From the NCBI RefSeq assembly GCF_030811475.1, contig NZ_JAUSQV010000001.1, positions 2,379,501 through 2,443,500 of the forward strand: 64,000 nt of DNA. The letters run 5' to 3'. Position 1 is the first letter of the stretch; every line of letters begins with the position of its first letter. Below are positions 52,060 to 61,231 of this stretch, piece after piece. This DNA is from Nakamurella flavida. Its GTDB lineage: Bacteria > Actinomycetota > Actinomycetes > Mycobacteriales > Nakamurellaceae. The position numbers and the translations under genes are program-made. Below the pieces are notes generated by a model. It ran no database searches, had not been told where the DNA came from, and was given only the letters and a program-made list of their open reading frames with translations.

Positions 52060-52877
52060 CGGGGCATCGTGGTGGCCGACTGCGCGCGCACCAGCCCGTC
52101 GTACGCGGGCATGGTCACGTCGTCCAGCGCGACGACCTCGTATCCGAGGTCGAAGCGGTCGACGTACTTGCGGAACAACGTCACGCCAGGCTCCCCGTCC
52201 AGTGCGGTCCGCATCCGTGTGCCGTCCCCGATCGCGGCGACGACGAAGGGCGGTGAATAGGTCCTGCCCTGCAGGAGCAGGGTGTTGCCGATGCAGCGCA
52301 CCGCGGAGGTGGTGATGACCCGCTGGCCCATGATCGTCATGGCCTCGGCCCCACCCGCCCACAGCGCGTTGACCACGGCCTGCACGTCCTGCTGATGCAC
52401 CACCAGATCGTCGGGATCGACCCCGGCCGGGTAGTTGCCGTCGGAGTCGCGCGGCGCGTCGGTCAGCGTCACCTGCAGGGCCGGACCGGCCACGGCGGTC
52501 AGCCCGGCGGCGGGCTGCAGGGCGCGGGCCTGCGCGAGCACCTTCTCCACGGTGGGTGACAGATCGGCATCGGCCTCCGCGTCGATACCGGCCTGCAGGC
52601 GGCCCGCGGCGGCGTCGGCGTTCTGCACGCGCTGTTCGGCCTCGCTGACCAGCACGGACAGATCCACGGCGCGGGTGCGGACGTCACGATCCTGCGACGA
52701 GGCGCGGGCGGTGCCCATCAGGAGACCGGCGAGCAGGCAGACCACGACGGTGCCCACCGTCCACCACCGGCCGCGGGATCCGGCGGCGCGGGAGGTGCGG
52801 CGCGGTCGGCGGGGTCGGGCACCGCGTCCCACCGGATCCGGACCCACCGCGTCACCGCCCCCTCGTTCACCGCCCAC
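52056..52877 (-). CDS. DUF881 family membrane protein
   Basis: The 273-aa product starts with GTG. It has a basic N-terminus, one membrane helix (about 38-57: [20 protein letters not shown]), a helical region (about 65-115) and the DUF881 domain with [33 protein letters not shown] and [23 protein letters not shown]881 proteins (Rv0012-like) sit beside crgA in many Actinobacteria and are linked to division or wall growth, though the activity is unknown. Stop and start overlap with sortase E. Confidence 0.9.
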   Translation of the reverse strand: MGGERGGGDAVGPDPVGRGARPRRPRRTSRAAGSRGRWWTVGTVVVCLLAGLLMGTARASSQDRDVRTRAVDLSVLVSEAEQRVQNADAAAGRLQAGIDAEADADLSPTVEKVLAQARALQPAAGLTAVAGPALQVTLTDAPRDSDGNYPAGVDPDDLVVHQQDVQAVVNALWAGGAEAMTIMGQRVITTSAVRCIGNTLLLQGRTYSPPFVVAAIGDGTRMRTALDGEPGVTLFRKYVDRFDLGYEVVALDDVTMPAYDGLVRAQSATTMPR

Positions 52878-53238
52878 CGCTCCAGTCTGCCCATCCTCTC
52901 CCCCTGTGCGTCACCACCGCGCACGCAGGGCGACCGGCGTCGCCAGCCGTTCGGCATGCCCGCGCGCAGGTCACCGGCCCCGGAGCCGATCCGACCGAAC
53001 CGCGGACGAACATCGAACCCGTAGGCTAGGAACATCGATGTACGGTCCTGGTTACCGTTGCGCCGACCGGGCCACCACCGCAGGTGTCCGGGGACCTCAG
53101 GGGGCCGTTCCGCACCCGGGCCCCCGGATTCCCGGTGCGCTGCCCGGGCCGCCCGCCCCGGCTCCCCGGCGGCCGGCCGGGTCACCACGCACACCCCTGC
53201 ACGACCCGGAACGACTCAGTCAGCATGGAGGAAGTCGA
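52878..53238. other. 361-bp divergent intergenic region, DUF881/crgA
   Basis: No convincing gene or hairpin is seen here. The sequence CCCGTAGGCTAGGAACATCG near 53020-53037 includes TAGGCT, a weak -10-like element, but no good -35 can be placed. The region probably holds the crgA and DUF881 promoters. Confidence 0.4.
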
Positions 53239-53526
53239 GTGCCGAAGTCCAAGGTCCGCAAGAGCGTCGCCACGAGCGCGGCACGCACCTCGGGGGAGAT
53301 GAGCAGTCCCGCCGCGGCTGCCGCGCGCACCCGGGTCGCCGCTCCGTCGAGCCCGGTCTACATCGGGATCATGCTGGCGCTGATGGTGCTGGGTCTGATC
53401 TGGCTGGTGGTCTTCTACCTGTGGGGCTCCGACATCGCCTTCATGGCGAGCCTGGGCAACTGGAACTTCGGCATCGGCTTCACGTTGATGATCGCCGGCC
53501 TGTTGATGACGATGGGCTGGCGCTGA
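53239..53526 (+). CDS. crgA: Cell division protein CrgA
   Basis: This 95-aa protein has a basic N-terminus ([20 protein letters not shown]) and two membrane helices (about 41-61 and 75-92), typical of CrgA. CrgA recruits PBPs and FtsI to the septum and modulates FtsZ ring formation in Actinobacteria. The GTG at 53239 follows GGAGGAAG. It diverges from DUF881 across 361 bp and is followed by the PH-domain gene. Confidence 0.95.
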   Translation: MPKSKVRKSVATSAARTSGEMSSPAAAAARTRVAAPSSPVYIGIMLALMVLGLIWLVVFYLWGSDIAFMASLGNWNFGIGFTLMIAGLLMTMGWR

Positions 53527-53580
53527 CCCGCTGACCCGCTGCCCCCGGCGGCCGACTTACACGCGTGTCATTCATCCCCA

Positions 53581-54042
53581 GTGTGGACGGAGCCTGTGGA
53601 CAACGTCTCCGGTGACGGCGGACGGCCCGCCGGTCCCGACGAGGCGTTCGGTCCCGACCGGTCCCTGCTGATCGTCGCCGGCCTCGCCGGTCTGGCCGTC
53701 GCCCTGGCTGCCGTCCTGCTGGCGTCCGAGCCGACAGACCGCGTGGTGCTCGCCGCCCTGTCCCTCGTCCTCCTCGGGCTCTGTGCAGCGGGCCTGCGCA
53801 TCGGTCACCGACTGACCGTGGGCACCCACGGACTGGAGATTCGCGGGGTGGGCGGCGGCCGGACCGTGCGCTGGGCGGAGATCGTCCGAGTCAGCGCCCC
53901 GAGCCGCCGCCGGATGGGGATCGCCTCGACCACCCTGGAGCTCGAGCTCGTCGACGACGAGCTGCTGCTCTTCGGACGCCTGGACCTGGGGACCGACCCG
54001 GAGCGGGTCGCCGCCGCCATCGCGGCGCGCCGCCCCCGCTGA
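53581..54042 (+). CDS. Membrane protein with PH-like domain (Rv0010c type)
   Basis: The 153-aa product has two membrane helices (about 30-47 and 56-74) and a C-terminal PH-like domain (LTVGTHGLEIRGVGGGRTVR, WAEIVRVSAPS) typical of small bacterial PH proteins. The first 28 residues are charged and disordered. In M. tuberculosis a similar protein, Rv0010c, lies between ppiA and crgA, and the same gene order is seen here. The ligand or partner is unknown. It is convergent with rhomboid. Confidence 0.88.
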   Translation: MWTEPVDNVSGDGGRPAGPDEAFGPDRSLLIVAGLAGLAVALAAVLLASEPTDRVVLAALSLVLLGLCAAGLRIGHRLTVGTHGLEIRGVGGGRTVRWAEIVRVSAPSRRRMGIASTTLELELVDDELLLFGRLDLGTDPERVAAAIAARRPR

Positions 54043-54048
54043 GCCGGA

Positions 54049-54984
54049 CTACTCGCAGGGGACCAAGATCGTGACATCTCCGCTGGTGACCGTCGAGCAG
54101 TAGTCCTGCGGCAGGGTCGGCAACCGCAGGGTGACGATCAGGACGAGCACGGCCAGGATGCCCACGCTGCCCCAGAGCTGCCAGCGGTTGCGGACGACGC
54201 GCGGCGGGTAGACCATCACCGCGCCGACGGCGGCACCGACGGCGAGCCCACCCAGGTGCGCCTGCCAGGAGATCCCGCTCAGGGTCAAACTGAGGACCAG
54301 GTTGAGAGCCACGATGGTCAGCAGCTGGCGCGGGTCGTACTTCAGCCGTCGGAAGGTGACGACCAGGGCGCCCATCAACCCGAAGATCGCACCGGAGGCG
54401 CCGGCGGTGGGGCCGAGCGGGTCCGAGAACAGCATGACCGCGGCGGACCCGCCCAGCAGGGCAAGCAGATAGACCACCACGAACCGGCCGCGGCCCAGGA
54501 TGCGCTCCAGGGGCAGCCCCAGGACGTACAGCGAGAGCATGTTCAGGGCCACGTGCGGCACGCTGACGTGCAGGAATCCGGACGTCAGCAGGCGCCACCA
54601 CTCGCCGGAGGCGACCAGTTCGGGAAGCAGCGAGCCCTGGGCGAACCACGTCGATCCGCCGAGCTGCATCCCGGACCTGGCCTGGATCGCGGTCACCAGG
54701 AAGATCGCGACGTTGACGGCGATCAGGGCGTAGGTGACCACGGGCTGCTGGCCGAACCGGGAGCCGGCGATCGTCGTCGGCTGCACGGTGGTCGCCCGAC
54801 CCTCGGCGACGCAGGCGCGGCAGTGGAAGCCGACGCTGGCCGGCCTCAGGCACTCGGGGCAGGCGGGCCGGCCACAGCGGGTGCAGGCCAGGCCGGTAGC
54901 CCTATCGGCGTGCCAGGTGCACGCGGGCTGATGCGCAGCGACCGGGCCGCCCCAGGGGGACGGCCCGGTCGGGGGGTGCGTCAT
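54049..54984 (-). CDS. Rhomboid family intramembrane serine protease
   Basis: The 311-aa product has a cytosolic N-terminal zinc-binding segment with paired Cys/His (Cys22, His25, Cys34, Cys37, Cys42, Cys45, His54, Cys55, Cys58), like a B-box. Six or seven membrane helices follow. The catalytic dyad is Ser197 in GASGAIFG and His243 in SWQAHLGG, with the earlier NMLSLYVLG helix. It cleaves membrane-protein helices; the substrate is unknown. It lies between the PH protein and ppiA in conserved order. Confidence 0.95.
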   Translation of the reverse strand: MTHPPTGPSPWGGPVAAHQPACTWHADRATGLACTRCGRPACPECLRPASVGFHCRACVAEGRATTVQPTTIAGSRFGQQPVVTYALIAVNVAIFLVTAIQARSGMQLGGSTWFAQGSLLPELVASGEWWRLLTSGFLHVSVPHVALNMLSLYVLGLPLERILGRGRFVVVYLLALLGGSAAVMLFSDPLGPTAGASGAIFGLMGALVVTFRRLKYDPRQLLTIVALNLVLSLTLSGISWQAHLGGLAVGAAVGAVMVYPPRVVRNRWQLWGSVGILAVLVLIVTLRLPTLPQDYCSTVTSGDVTILVPCE

Positions 54985-55053
54985 GACGTCCTCATCGCAG
55001 GTCGGTGGGTGTCATCGACCGCCCGGGGAGGACCCCCGGTCGCGACGACGGGA

Positions 55054-55581
55054 TCAGGCGGCGTCGGTGTCCGTCACGGTGATCGAGGTGATCACCACGT
55101 CGTCGGCGGGCTTGTCGAACCGGTCGGTCTTCGTGGTGCCGATGGCGTCCACGACATCGCGGGAGGCCTGGTCGGCGACCTCGCCGAAGATGGTGTGCTT
55201 GTAGGTCAGGTGCGGGGTCTTGCCGGTGGTGATGAAGAACTGCGAGCCGTTGGTGCCCGGCCCGGCGTTGGCCATGGCCAGCAGGTAGGGCTTGTTGAAC
55301 GACAGCTCGGGGTGGAACTCGTCGGCGAAGGTGTAGCCGGGGCCGCCACGGCCGGTGCCGGTCGGGTCGCCGCCCTGGATCATGAAGCCGTCGATGACAC
55401 GGTGGAAGATCGCCCCGTCGTAGAACGGGCCCTCCGAGGAGCCGCCGGCGTTCTTCTCCGAGTACTTCCCGGACCCGGTCGCCAGGCCGACGAAGTTGGC
55501 GACCGTCTTCGGGGCGTGGTTCGGGAACAGGTCGATGACGATGTCGCCGCGGTTGGTGTGCAGGGTTGCTTGAGTACTCAC
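55054..55581 (-). CDS. ppiA: Peptidyl-prolyl cis-trans isomerase (cyclophilin)
   Basis: This 175-aa cyclophilin has YDGAIFHRVIDGFMIQGGDP with catalytic Arg, then ELSFNKPYLLAMANAGPGTN, GSQFFITTGKTPHLTYKHTI and FGEV. There is no signal peptide, so it is cytosolic and assists folding. It lies in the same place as mycobacterial ppiA (Rv0009). Confidence 0.96.
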   Translation of the reverse strand: MSTQATLHTNRGDIVIDLFPNHAPKTVANFVGLATGSGKYSEKNAGGSSEGPFYDGAIFHRVIDGFMIQGGDPTGTGRGGPGYTFADEFHPELSFNKPYLLAMANAGPGTNGSQFFITTGKTPHLTYKHTIFGEVADQASRDVVDAIGTTKTDRFDKPADDVVITSITVTDTDAA

Positions 55582-55675
55582 CGGGCCATCCTACGACGGC
55601 CCGTCCGACCGGCCCCGGACGGTGCGCGCCCCGACCGGACATGCCGACCCGACCCGGACGGACCCCACACCCGGC

Positions 55676-56329
55676 TCACAGGCCGAGCCGGGCGACCGCG
55701 GTGACCACCATCTGCCGGCCCTTCACCGTCTGCAGCTGGTTGGACTCCGCGACCACGGCGATGGTGCCCTTCGCGACGGCGTAGACCGACCGGTCGGCGA
55801 GCACCGTGGATCCGCCCGACCAGCCGGCCGGCTGGCTCGCCGGGTCCGACCCGTCGATCGGGACGTGCTGGTCGACCGCGGCGACGGCGGCCTGCGGAGT
55901 GTCGGCGGCGATGAACCGGACCGTGGCCAGCCATCCGCCGTCGCTGCGGGTGAAGGTGCAGATCGGGTGGGGCTGCACGTCGGTGACGGTGGTCTGCCCG
56001 GTGCGCTGCCCGTTGATGTCCGCGACCTCGTCGTCGGTGAGATACGGACAGGACCCGTCGACGGGTGCGGGGACGGGCGTCTCCGGAGGCGGCGCCGCGA
56101 CGACCTGCGATCCCGGCGCCCGGCTGGTGATCGTCTGCTCCACGGTGGCCGTGCGGGTGGTCGTGCCGACCGTGCTGACCAGCGTCGTCGCCGCGACGGG
56201 GGTCTGCAGGTCGCTCGTCGCGGCGGTGGACGGCCCGCCGGTGCACCCCACGAGCACCGCACCGGCCAGCACCGCCAGGGCCGCCACCGCCGCGCACACG
56301 GCCCGGCGTCGGGGAGCGAGGGATCTCAC
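55676..56329 (-). CDS. DUF2020-like lipoprotein
   Basis: The 217-aa product has a signal peptide with LVGC (Cys31), a Thr/Pro-rich linker and a C-terminal domain with SCPYLTDDEVADINGQRTGQ and PHPICTFTRSDGGWLATVRF, plus a conserved Cys pair, as in DUF2020 proteins. The start is set by an AAGGAGA site five bases upstream of GTG. It would be anchored outside the membrane. The function is unknown. It diverges from the Zur-linked ribosomal genes. Confidence 0.85.
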   Translation of the reverse strand: MRSLAPRRRAVCAAVAALAVLAGAVLVGCTGGPSTAATSDLQTPVAATTLVSTVGTTTRTATVEQTITSRAPGSQVVAAPPPETPVPAPVDGSCPYLTDDEVADINGQRTGQTTVTDVQPHPICTFTRSDGGWLATVRFIAADTPQAAVAAVDQHVPIDGSDPASQPAGWSGGSTVLADRSVYAVAKGTIAVVAESNQLQTVKGRQMVVTAVARLGL

Positions 56330-56466
56330 GGGTCTCCTTCTCGGGACGGGCGGGGCACACGGTCCGCGGACCGTGCCGTCACCCACCACGGTAGGAGTGG
56401 CGGATGGGCTGCCTGTGAGGACCTGCGCGGACCCCGATCGCCCCGGGCCTCCTCGGCGTAAGCTAT

Positions 56467-56481
56467 TGAGAGCGACTCTCA
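56467..56481. promoter_or_regulatory. Candidate Zur box upstream of rpmG-rpsR
   Basis: TGAGAGCGACTCTCA is a perfect palindrome of form TGAGAG-N3-CTCTCA, about 90 bp before rpmG. The half-site is the same as in the site before aztD (16205). Under zinc sufficiency Zur should bind here and keep the zinc-free ribosomal proteins off. Confidence 0.72.
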
Positions 56482-56569
56482 GAACGTGATCGCCCCGGTC
56501 GGTCCGACCGAGCACCCGACGGTGCGGACGGACCGGCCGACTTGAACATCGGTACAGGAAGGCGCCACC

Positions 56570-56734
56570 ATGGCTCAGACCGACGTCCGTCCGATCGTGA
56601 AACTGCGGTCCACGGCAGGCACCGGCTTCACCTACGTGACCCGCAAGAACCGGCGCAACGACCCCGATCGCATGGTCCTGCGGAAGTTCGACCCGGTCGC
56701 GGGACTGCACGTCGACTTTCGTGAGGAGCGTTGA
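56570..56734 (+). CDS. rpmG: Ribosomal protein L33, zinc-independent (C-) paralogue
   Basis: The 54-aa product ([40 protein letters not shown]) is L33 of the C- type: it has none of the four cysteines that bind zinc in the C+ form. Such paralogues replace zinc-binding L33 when zinc is scarce, freeing the metal. Its stop overlaps the rpsR start (TGATG). Confidence 0.95.
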   Translation: MAQTDVRPIVKLRSTAGTGFTYVTRKNRRNDPDRMVLRKFDPVAGLHVDFREER

Positions 56735-56997
56735 TGGCCACTCGTACCCCCCGTCCGAACCCCAAGGTCAGCGCGGTCCGGGCCAAGCGTCCGGCCATGC
56801 TCAACCCCAAGGTCGAGCACGTCGACTACAAGGACGTCGCCCTGCTTCGGCGGTTCGTCTCCGACCGCGGCAAGATCCGGTCCCGTCGCGTCACCGGGCT
56901 GAGCCCGCAGCAGCAGCGCCGTATGGCCACCGCTGTCCGCAACGCCCGGGAGATGGCCCTGCTGCCGTACCCCGGCGCCGGCAAGCGCTCCAGCTGA
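56734..56997 (+). CDS. rpsR: Ribosomal protein S18, zinc-independent (C-) paralogue
   Basis: The 87-aa product reads [40 protein letters not shown] and [14 protein letters not shown], standard S18. It lacks Cys entirely, so it is the C- paralogue found in Zur regulons of Actinobacteria. It starts at an ATG that overlaps the L33 stop by one base. A Zur-family regulator gene follows. Confidence 0.95.
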   Translation: MATRTPRPNPKVSAVRAKRPAMLNPKVEHVDYKDVALLRRFVSDRGKIRSRRVTGLSPQQQRRMATAVRNAREMALLPYPGAGKRSS

Positions 56998-57073
56998 CGT
57001 CCGCGGGTACCCGGTGACCCGCGGGGCCGATCGGCCCACGCGGGCACCGGACGCCCACTGAAGGAAGAACGCG

Positions 57074-57514
57074 ATGGCTGCGACGCAGCGACGGAACACC
57101 ACCCAGCGGGCGGCGATCCTGCAGGTCCTGGCCGAGACCGGCGAGTTCGTCTCGGCGCAGGACCTGCACGGTGCACTGCGCGCGACCGGGTCCTCGATCG
57201 GCCTGGCCACCGTCTACCGCGCGCTGCAGGAGATGGCCGGCTCCGGCGACCTCGACACGGTGCGCAAGGAGTCCGGCGAGGTCCTCTACCGGCAGTGCGA
57301 GCAGCCCAGCCACCACCACCACCTGGTGTGCCGGGTCTGCGGTCGCACGCAGGAGATCAAGGCCCCCGGAGTGGAGCAGTGGGCCCGGGCCGTGGCCGAG
57401 GAGTTCGGGTACGTCGACCTGGACCACCAGATGGAGCTCTTCGGGGTCTGTGCCGCCTGCGCCCACGAGCGGACCCGGTCCGGGTCCCCGGCCGAGCCGG
57501 CCGGCGTTGGCTGA
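57074..57514 (+). CDS. zur: Zinc uptake regulator Zur (Fur family)
   Basis: The 146-aa product has a winged helix (ILQVLAETGEFVSAQDLHGA, IGLATVYRALQEMA) and Fur-family metal sites. The structural zinc is bound by Cys86-X2-Cys89 and Cys126-X2-Cys129. Sensing residues lie in QCEQPSHHHHLVCRVCG. Grouping with C- ribosomal protein genes supports Zur over Fur. It is expected to repress the azt importer and rpmG-rpsR when zinc is adequate. An AAGGAAG site precedes ATG. Confidence 0.92.
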   Translation: MAATQRRNTTQRAAILQVLAETGEFVSAQDLHGALRATGSSIGLATVYRALQEMAGSGDLDTVRKESGEVLYRQCEQPSHHHHLVCRVCGRTQEIKAPGVEQWARAVAEEFGYVDLDHQMELFGVCAACAHERTRSGSPAEPAGVG

Positions 57515-57553
57515 GCACCCCCGGCCGCACCCCGCGCCGCTCCCTCCGCCGCG

Positions 57554-58024
57554 ATGGTGAGGATCAGCGCCGGAACCCTGCTCCACCGTCCTGGGCCGGC
57601 CGGCCCCGAGGTGCTGCTGGTGCACATGGGTGGTCCGCTGTGGGCCCGGAAGGACGCCCGCGCCTGGTCGATCCCCAAGGGGGAGATGACCCCGGACGAG
57701 GATCCCCGTCAGGTCGCGGCGCGGGAGTTCGCGGAGGAGCTCGGGTCCCCGCTGCCGGACGGCCCGGACATCGAGCTGGGCTCGGTGCGGCAGTCCGGCG
57801 GCAAGATCGTGCACGCCGTTGCCCGCCGGGCCGATTTCGACGCCGCGACGGCCAGCAGCAACACCTTCGAGCTGGAGTGGCCACCGCGATCGGGGCGGAT
57901 GCAGAGCTTTCCCGAGGTCGACCGGGCCGCCTGGTTCGACCTGGACACCGCACGGGAGAAGGTCGTGGCCGGTCAGGTGCCCTTGCTCGACCGGCTGGCC
58001 GAGGCCCTGCGCCAGATCACCTGA
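57554..58024 (+). CDS. Nudix hydrolase
   Basis: The 156-aa product has WSIPKGEMTPDEDPRQVAAR and EFAEELGSPL, a Nudix box with the GX5EX7REUXEEXGU pattern (here AREFAEELG). The N-terminal ISAGTLLHRPGPAGPEVLLV is the usual first strand. These enzymes act on nucleoside di/triphosphates or capped nucleotides, which cannot be distinguished here. It may be co-transcribed with zur, 40 bp upstream. Confidence 0.9.
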   Translation: MVRISAGTLLHRPGPAGPEVLLVHMGGPLWARKDARAWSIPKGEMTPDEDPRQVAAREFAEELGSPLPDGPDIELGSVRQSGGKIVHAVARRADFDAATASSNTFELEWPPRSGRMQSFPEVDRAAWFDLDTAREKVVAGQVPLLDRLAEALRQIT

Positions 58025-58027
58025 GCC

Positions 58028-59242
58028 TCAGCTGATCAACAGCCGGCGGGCCACCGAACGGATCTGCGCCTCCGCCGCCGCCTGGGCGCCCCAGACGGCG
58101 TCGTAGCGCAGCCGGCGCAGCAGGGCCGACCGCAACCGGGGATCGTGCCGACCCCGCCGGTCCAGTTCGGCCAGGTTCTCCCGCGACGGGATCTGCCGGC
58201 CGGGTACGCGCGGCAGGTCGGCGAGCTGCTCCGGGGTCAGGTCGGCCGGCAGCGTCGCGCACTTCCCCGCCGCCCCGACCACGCGCAGGTTGACCATGGT
58301 GCGGACGCACTTCTCGCACCGGCCGCAGTTGTAGGTCGTCGTCCCCTCACCGCGCTGCTCCCAGCACACCCGCAGGTGGTCCAGGGCGAACGGATGGTCG
58401 GCGAGCACGGCGACCTTCTGCGGACGGGTGCGCTCGTCGCCGTCGTGCACGAAGCGCACCCGGGAGCTGCTCCACAGCGGATCGAGGTCGGGGTGCGTAC
58501 CCCACGGGTGCATGAACTCGCTCTGGAAGGTGGACGGCACCAGGACGCGGTCGAGGACGGGAGACAGCAGGAGTCCGGCCATGGCCAGGGCGGCGCCGTG
58601 GTAGACCGGCCCCCACTCGGCGTAGCGATCGCCGACCGACCGCAGGTCGGTGGTCATCTCGATGAGCTGCAGACCCAGCCGGTCGGCCACCACGCGGTTG
58701 GCGCGGAGCGCCGAACTGGCCCGCACCGGGTCGCGGAGCGAGATGTCGAACCCGGTGAGGAAGATCAGATGGGTCAGGTCGGCGCCGGCGTGCTTGACGG
58801 CGCTGTACAGCGAGTCGACCCCGCCACTGAAGAAGCAGCCCACCCCACCGGTCGATCGGGGCGGGTCGTCGGTCCGCTGCTGCGAGCCGGGGACGACGGC
58901 CTCGGCCGTCACCGGGACGCGGGTGAGCGCCGGGTACCACCCGGACAACAGCGCCCCGACCTCCCCGATGTGCTCCAGCGCCACCCCGTCGACCTCGCCC
59001 TGCAGATGCAGGGGGGTGCGTCGGTGCAGGGCGATCGGCAGTGCGGCGGCCATGAACGGGGTCAACGTGTCGTCCAGCGGCACGTTCGCGCTCACCCGGA
59101 CCCGGCCGATGACCTTCTTCTCGGAGGCGATCTCGACCAGCACGGTGGAGCCCCCGTGCTCGACCGGACGGACCGACGTCACGCCCGTACCGGGGCGCAC
59201 GGAAGCGCGCCCGGCTCTGCCCCTCGTCGACACGGCATACAT
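58028..59242 (-). CDS. PP-loop ATPase-like protein with zinc knuckle
   Basis: The 404-aa product carries a PP-loop FFSGGVDSLYS near residue 190, as in QueC/ATP-pyrophosphatase and asparagine-synthase-like enzymes. A later CGRCEKC motif near residue 325 probably binds zinc, as in QueC. The N-terminal 165 residues (IASEKKVIGRVRVSANVPLD) form a separate domain. The start at 59242 is chosen because a GGAGG site lies ten bases upstream. It adenylates an unknown acid or amide; no queuosine or sugar genes surround it. Confidence 0.78.
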   Translation of the reverse strand: MYAVSTRGRAGRASVRPGTGVTSVRPVEHGGSTVLVEIASEKKVIGRVRVSANVPLDDTLTPFMAAALPIALHRRTPLHLQGEVDGVALEHIGEVGALLSGWYPALTRVPVTAEAVVPGSQQRTDDPPRSTGGVGCFFSGGVDSLYSAVKHAGADLTHLIFLTGFDISLRDPVRASSALRANRVVADRLGLQLIEMTTDLRSVGDRYAEWGPVYHGAALAMAGLLLSPVLDRVLVPSTFQSEFMHPWGTHPDLDPLWSSSRVRFVHDGDERTRPQKVAVLADHPFALDHLRVCWEQRGEGTTTYNCGRCEKCVRTMVNLRVVGAAGKCATLPADLTPEQLADLPRVPGRQIPSRENLAELDRRGRHDPRLRSALLRRLRYDAVWGAQAAAEAQIRSVARRLLIS

Positions 59243-59553
59243 GCGGTGCACTCCTCCGGCGATCGAGCCGCCCCCGTGTGACCGGTCCGGACCGGTCATC
59301 CCCCCGACCAGGACGCGGCCGCTGTGATCAGCGTCCTGCCCGTCCGAGGGGTCGTCAACCAGACCGGCCACCCCGGGCCCGTCCGGGATCCCCATCATCC
59401 CTCGTCACGAAGAGTCGTCCTGCCGGGCGCAACTGGGTGATGCCCGCAGTTGGTCTGCCCGCCATGTCGACCACGCCCGAATCCTCGGAGCGAGGACCGA
59501 CGGCCGGCACCGCGGGCCAGGTGCTCGTCCGGGGGAACTCCGTGGCTGATGCG
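59243..59553. other. 311-bp intergenic region with no recognised feature
   Basis: I see no gene, tRNA or clear hairpin between the PP-loop gene start and the MFS transporter stop. It presumably carries the promoter of the minus-strand PP-loop gene. Confidence 0.4.
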
Positions 59554-60993
59554 TCACTCCTCGTCCCGAGGTCTGCGGTGTCCGGTGACCGCGCGACCCG
59601 CCGACCGGGGCATCCGCAGCACGGCCGCCGCGGTCGCGAGCAGGACCGTCGCCATGACGACGAAGGTGACCCGATAGGGCGTACCGGGTTCGGGATCGAA
59701 CCCGAGCCGCTCCGCGACCGGACCCCCCAGCCGCACGAGCAGTGCCCCCAGGGCGATGCCGGCTCCGGAGGCCACCTCCTGCAGGGTGGCGTTCAGGGTG
59801 TTCGCCGATCCGAGGTCGGCGGGTCCGACATCGGCGAAGGTGACGCTGTTGAAGCCGGTGAACCCGATGGACCGGAACACCCCGGAGGCGACCAGCAGGG
59901 GCAGCAGCACCAGCAGGGGCGTGTCGGCACGCACCCACACCATGCCGACGAGGCAGGCGGACCCGCCCAGCGCGGCCAGCAGGAGCACGCCGCGGATGCC
60001 CAGCAGCCGCATCAGGGGCGTGGTGGCCGGTTTGATCGCCACGTTGCCGACGAACAGGGCGATGACCACGGCCCCGGCCTGGGCCGCCGTCCACCCGAAC
60101 CCGATCTGGAAGAGCAGCGGCAGCAGGAACGGCACCGCGCTGACCACGAGCCGGTAGACCGTCCCGGCGGTGGCCGAGGTGCGGAAGGTGCCGATCCGCA
60201 GGATTCGCAGGTCGATGAGCGGTCGGGGGGTGCGGACCAGATGCCGGACGGCCAGGGTCAGCAGCACGGCACCCAGCAGCGCGCCGCCGCCCACGGACCA
60301 GAGCTCCTGGGCGGTGCCGACGCGTTCGATCGCCACCACCAGCGCGGCCAGACCCCCGGCGAGGAGCAGGAACCCCACGGTGTCGAACCGCGGCGGGGTG
60401 TCGGCCCGGACGTCGGGGACGACGCGGCGGGCCACCAGCACCCCGGCGACCCCGAGGGGGAGGTTGATCAGGAAGATCCACTGCCAGCCGATGTAGGTGG
60501 ACAGCAGTCCGCCGACGGCCGGAGCCAGCACCGGGGCCAGCAGGGCCGGCCAGGTCAGATAGGCGATGGCCCGGACGAGGTCGGTCTTCTCGATGCCGCG
60601 CAGCACCACCAGCCGACCGACCGGCACCATCAGCGCACCGCCGACGCCCTGCAGCACCCGGGTGGCGGTGAGCATGGGCAGGCTGCTCGCCAGGGCACAG
60701 CCCAGCGAGGCCAGGGTGAACACCACCAGGGCCGTGGTGAACACCCGCCGGGCGCCGAACCGGTCGGACAGGTGACCGCCGGTCGGGATGAGCACCGCGA
60801 GGGTGAGCAGGTATGCGGACAGGACGATGTTGACGTCGACCGGGGCCACCCCCAGATCGGCGGCGATGGCCGGCGCGGCGGGCGCGATGATCGTCCCGTC
60901 CAGGATCTCCATGAAGTAGGCGCCGGCCACCAGCAGGGCCAGCGGTCGCCGGAAGCCCACGGCGTCCCCGGCCGTCGTCCCGGTCATGCCCAC
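59554..60993 (-). CDS. MFS multidrug efflux transporter (DHA2-like)
   Basis: This protein of about 479 aa has twelve to fourteen membrane helices. It opens with YFMEILDGTIIAPAAPAIAA (motif D1 region), then LSDRFGARRVF (motif A) and LQGVGGALMVPVGRLVV (motif C). GWQWIFLINLPLGVAGVLVA is the sequence shared by DHA2-type drug/H+ antiporters. The GTG at 60993 has an excellent GGAGG spacing; ATG at 60987 is the alternative. The substrate is unknown. It diverges from the telA gene. Confidence 0.92.
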   Translation of the reverse strand: MGMTGTTAGDAVGFRRPLALLVAGAYFMEILDGTIIAPAAPAIAADLGVAPVDVNIVLSAYLLTLAVLIPTGGHLSDRFGARRVFTTALVVFTLASLGCALASSLPMLTATRVLQGVGGALMVPVGRLVVLRGIEKTDLVRAIAYLTWPALLAPVLAPAVGGLLSTYIGWQWIFLINLPLGVAGVLVARRVVPDVRADTPPRFDTVGFLLLAGGLAALVVAIERVGTAQELWSVGGGALLGAVLLTLAVRHLVRTPRPLIDLRILRIGTFRTSATAGTVYRLVVSAVPFLLPLLFQIGFGWTAAQAGAVVIALFVGNVAIKPATTPLMRLLGIRGVLLLAALGGSACLVGMVWVRADTPLLVLLPLLVASGVFRSIGFTGFNSVTFADVGPADLGSANTLNATLQEVASGAGIALGALLVRLGGPVAERLGFDPEPGTPYRVTFVVMATVLLATAAAVLRMPRSAGRAVTGHRRPRDEE

Positions 60994-61231
60994 CCCCGTC
61001 CTCCCACGCCTCGTGCCGCCCCGGATCGCACCGGTGGCACATGCGCGCCGCGGTGCAGTGTCCCCCGGACGGGCATCGGGCACCCCGCGACGCCAGCGGG
61101 GCCCGTCGATACCATGGGACTCCCGCGGCGTCCGCGCCCCGGGGACGGGCCCGCGCGGTGGGTCCACGGTGGGCAGATGCCACGGACGAGAGCAGCCCGG
61201 ACCACGCTCCGGGCACAGAGAAGAGGGCACG

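Noticed and set aside
52718-53194. Minus-strand frame crossing the DUF881/crgA gap
   Set aside because: The sequence is arginine/proline-rich with no domain and overlaps DUF881 in another frame.
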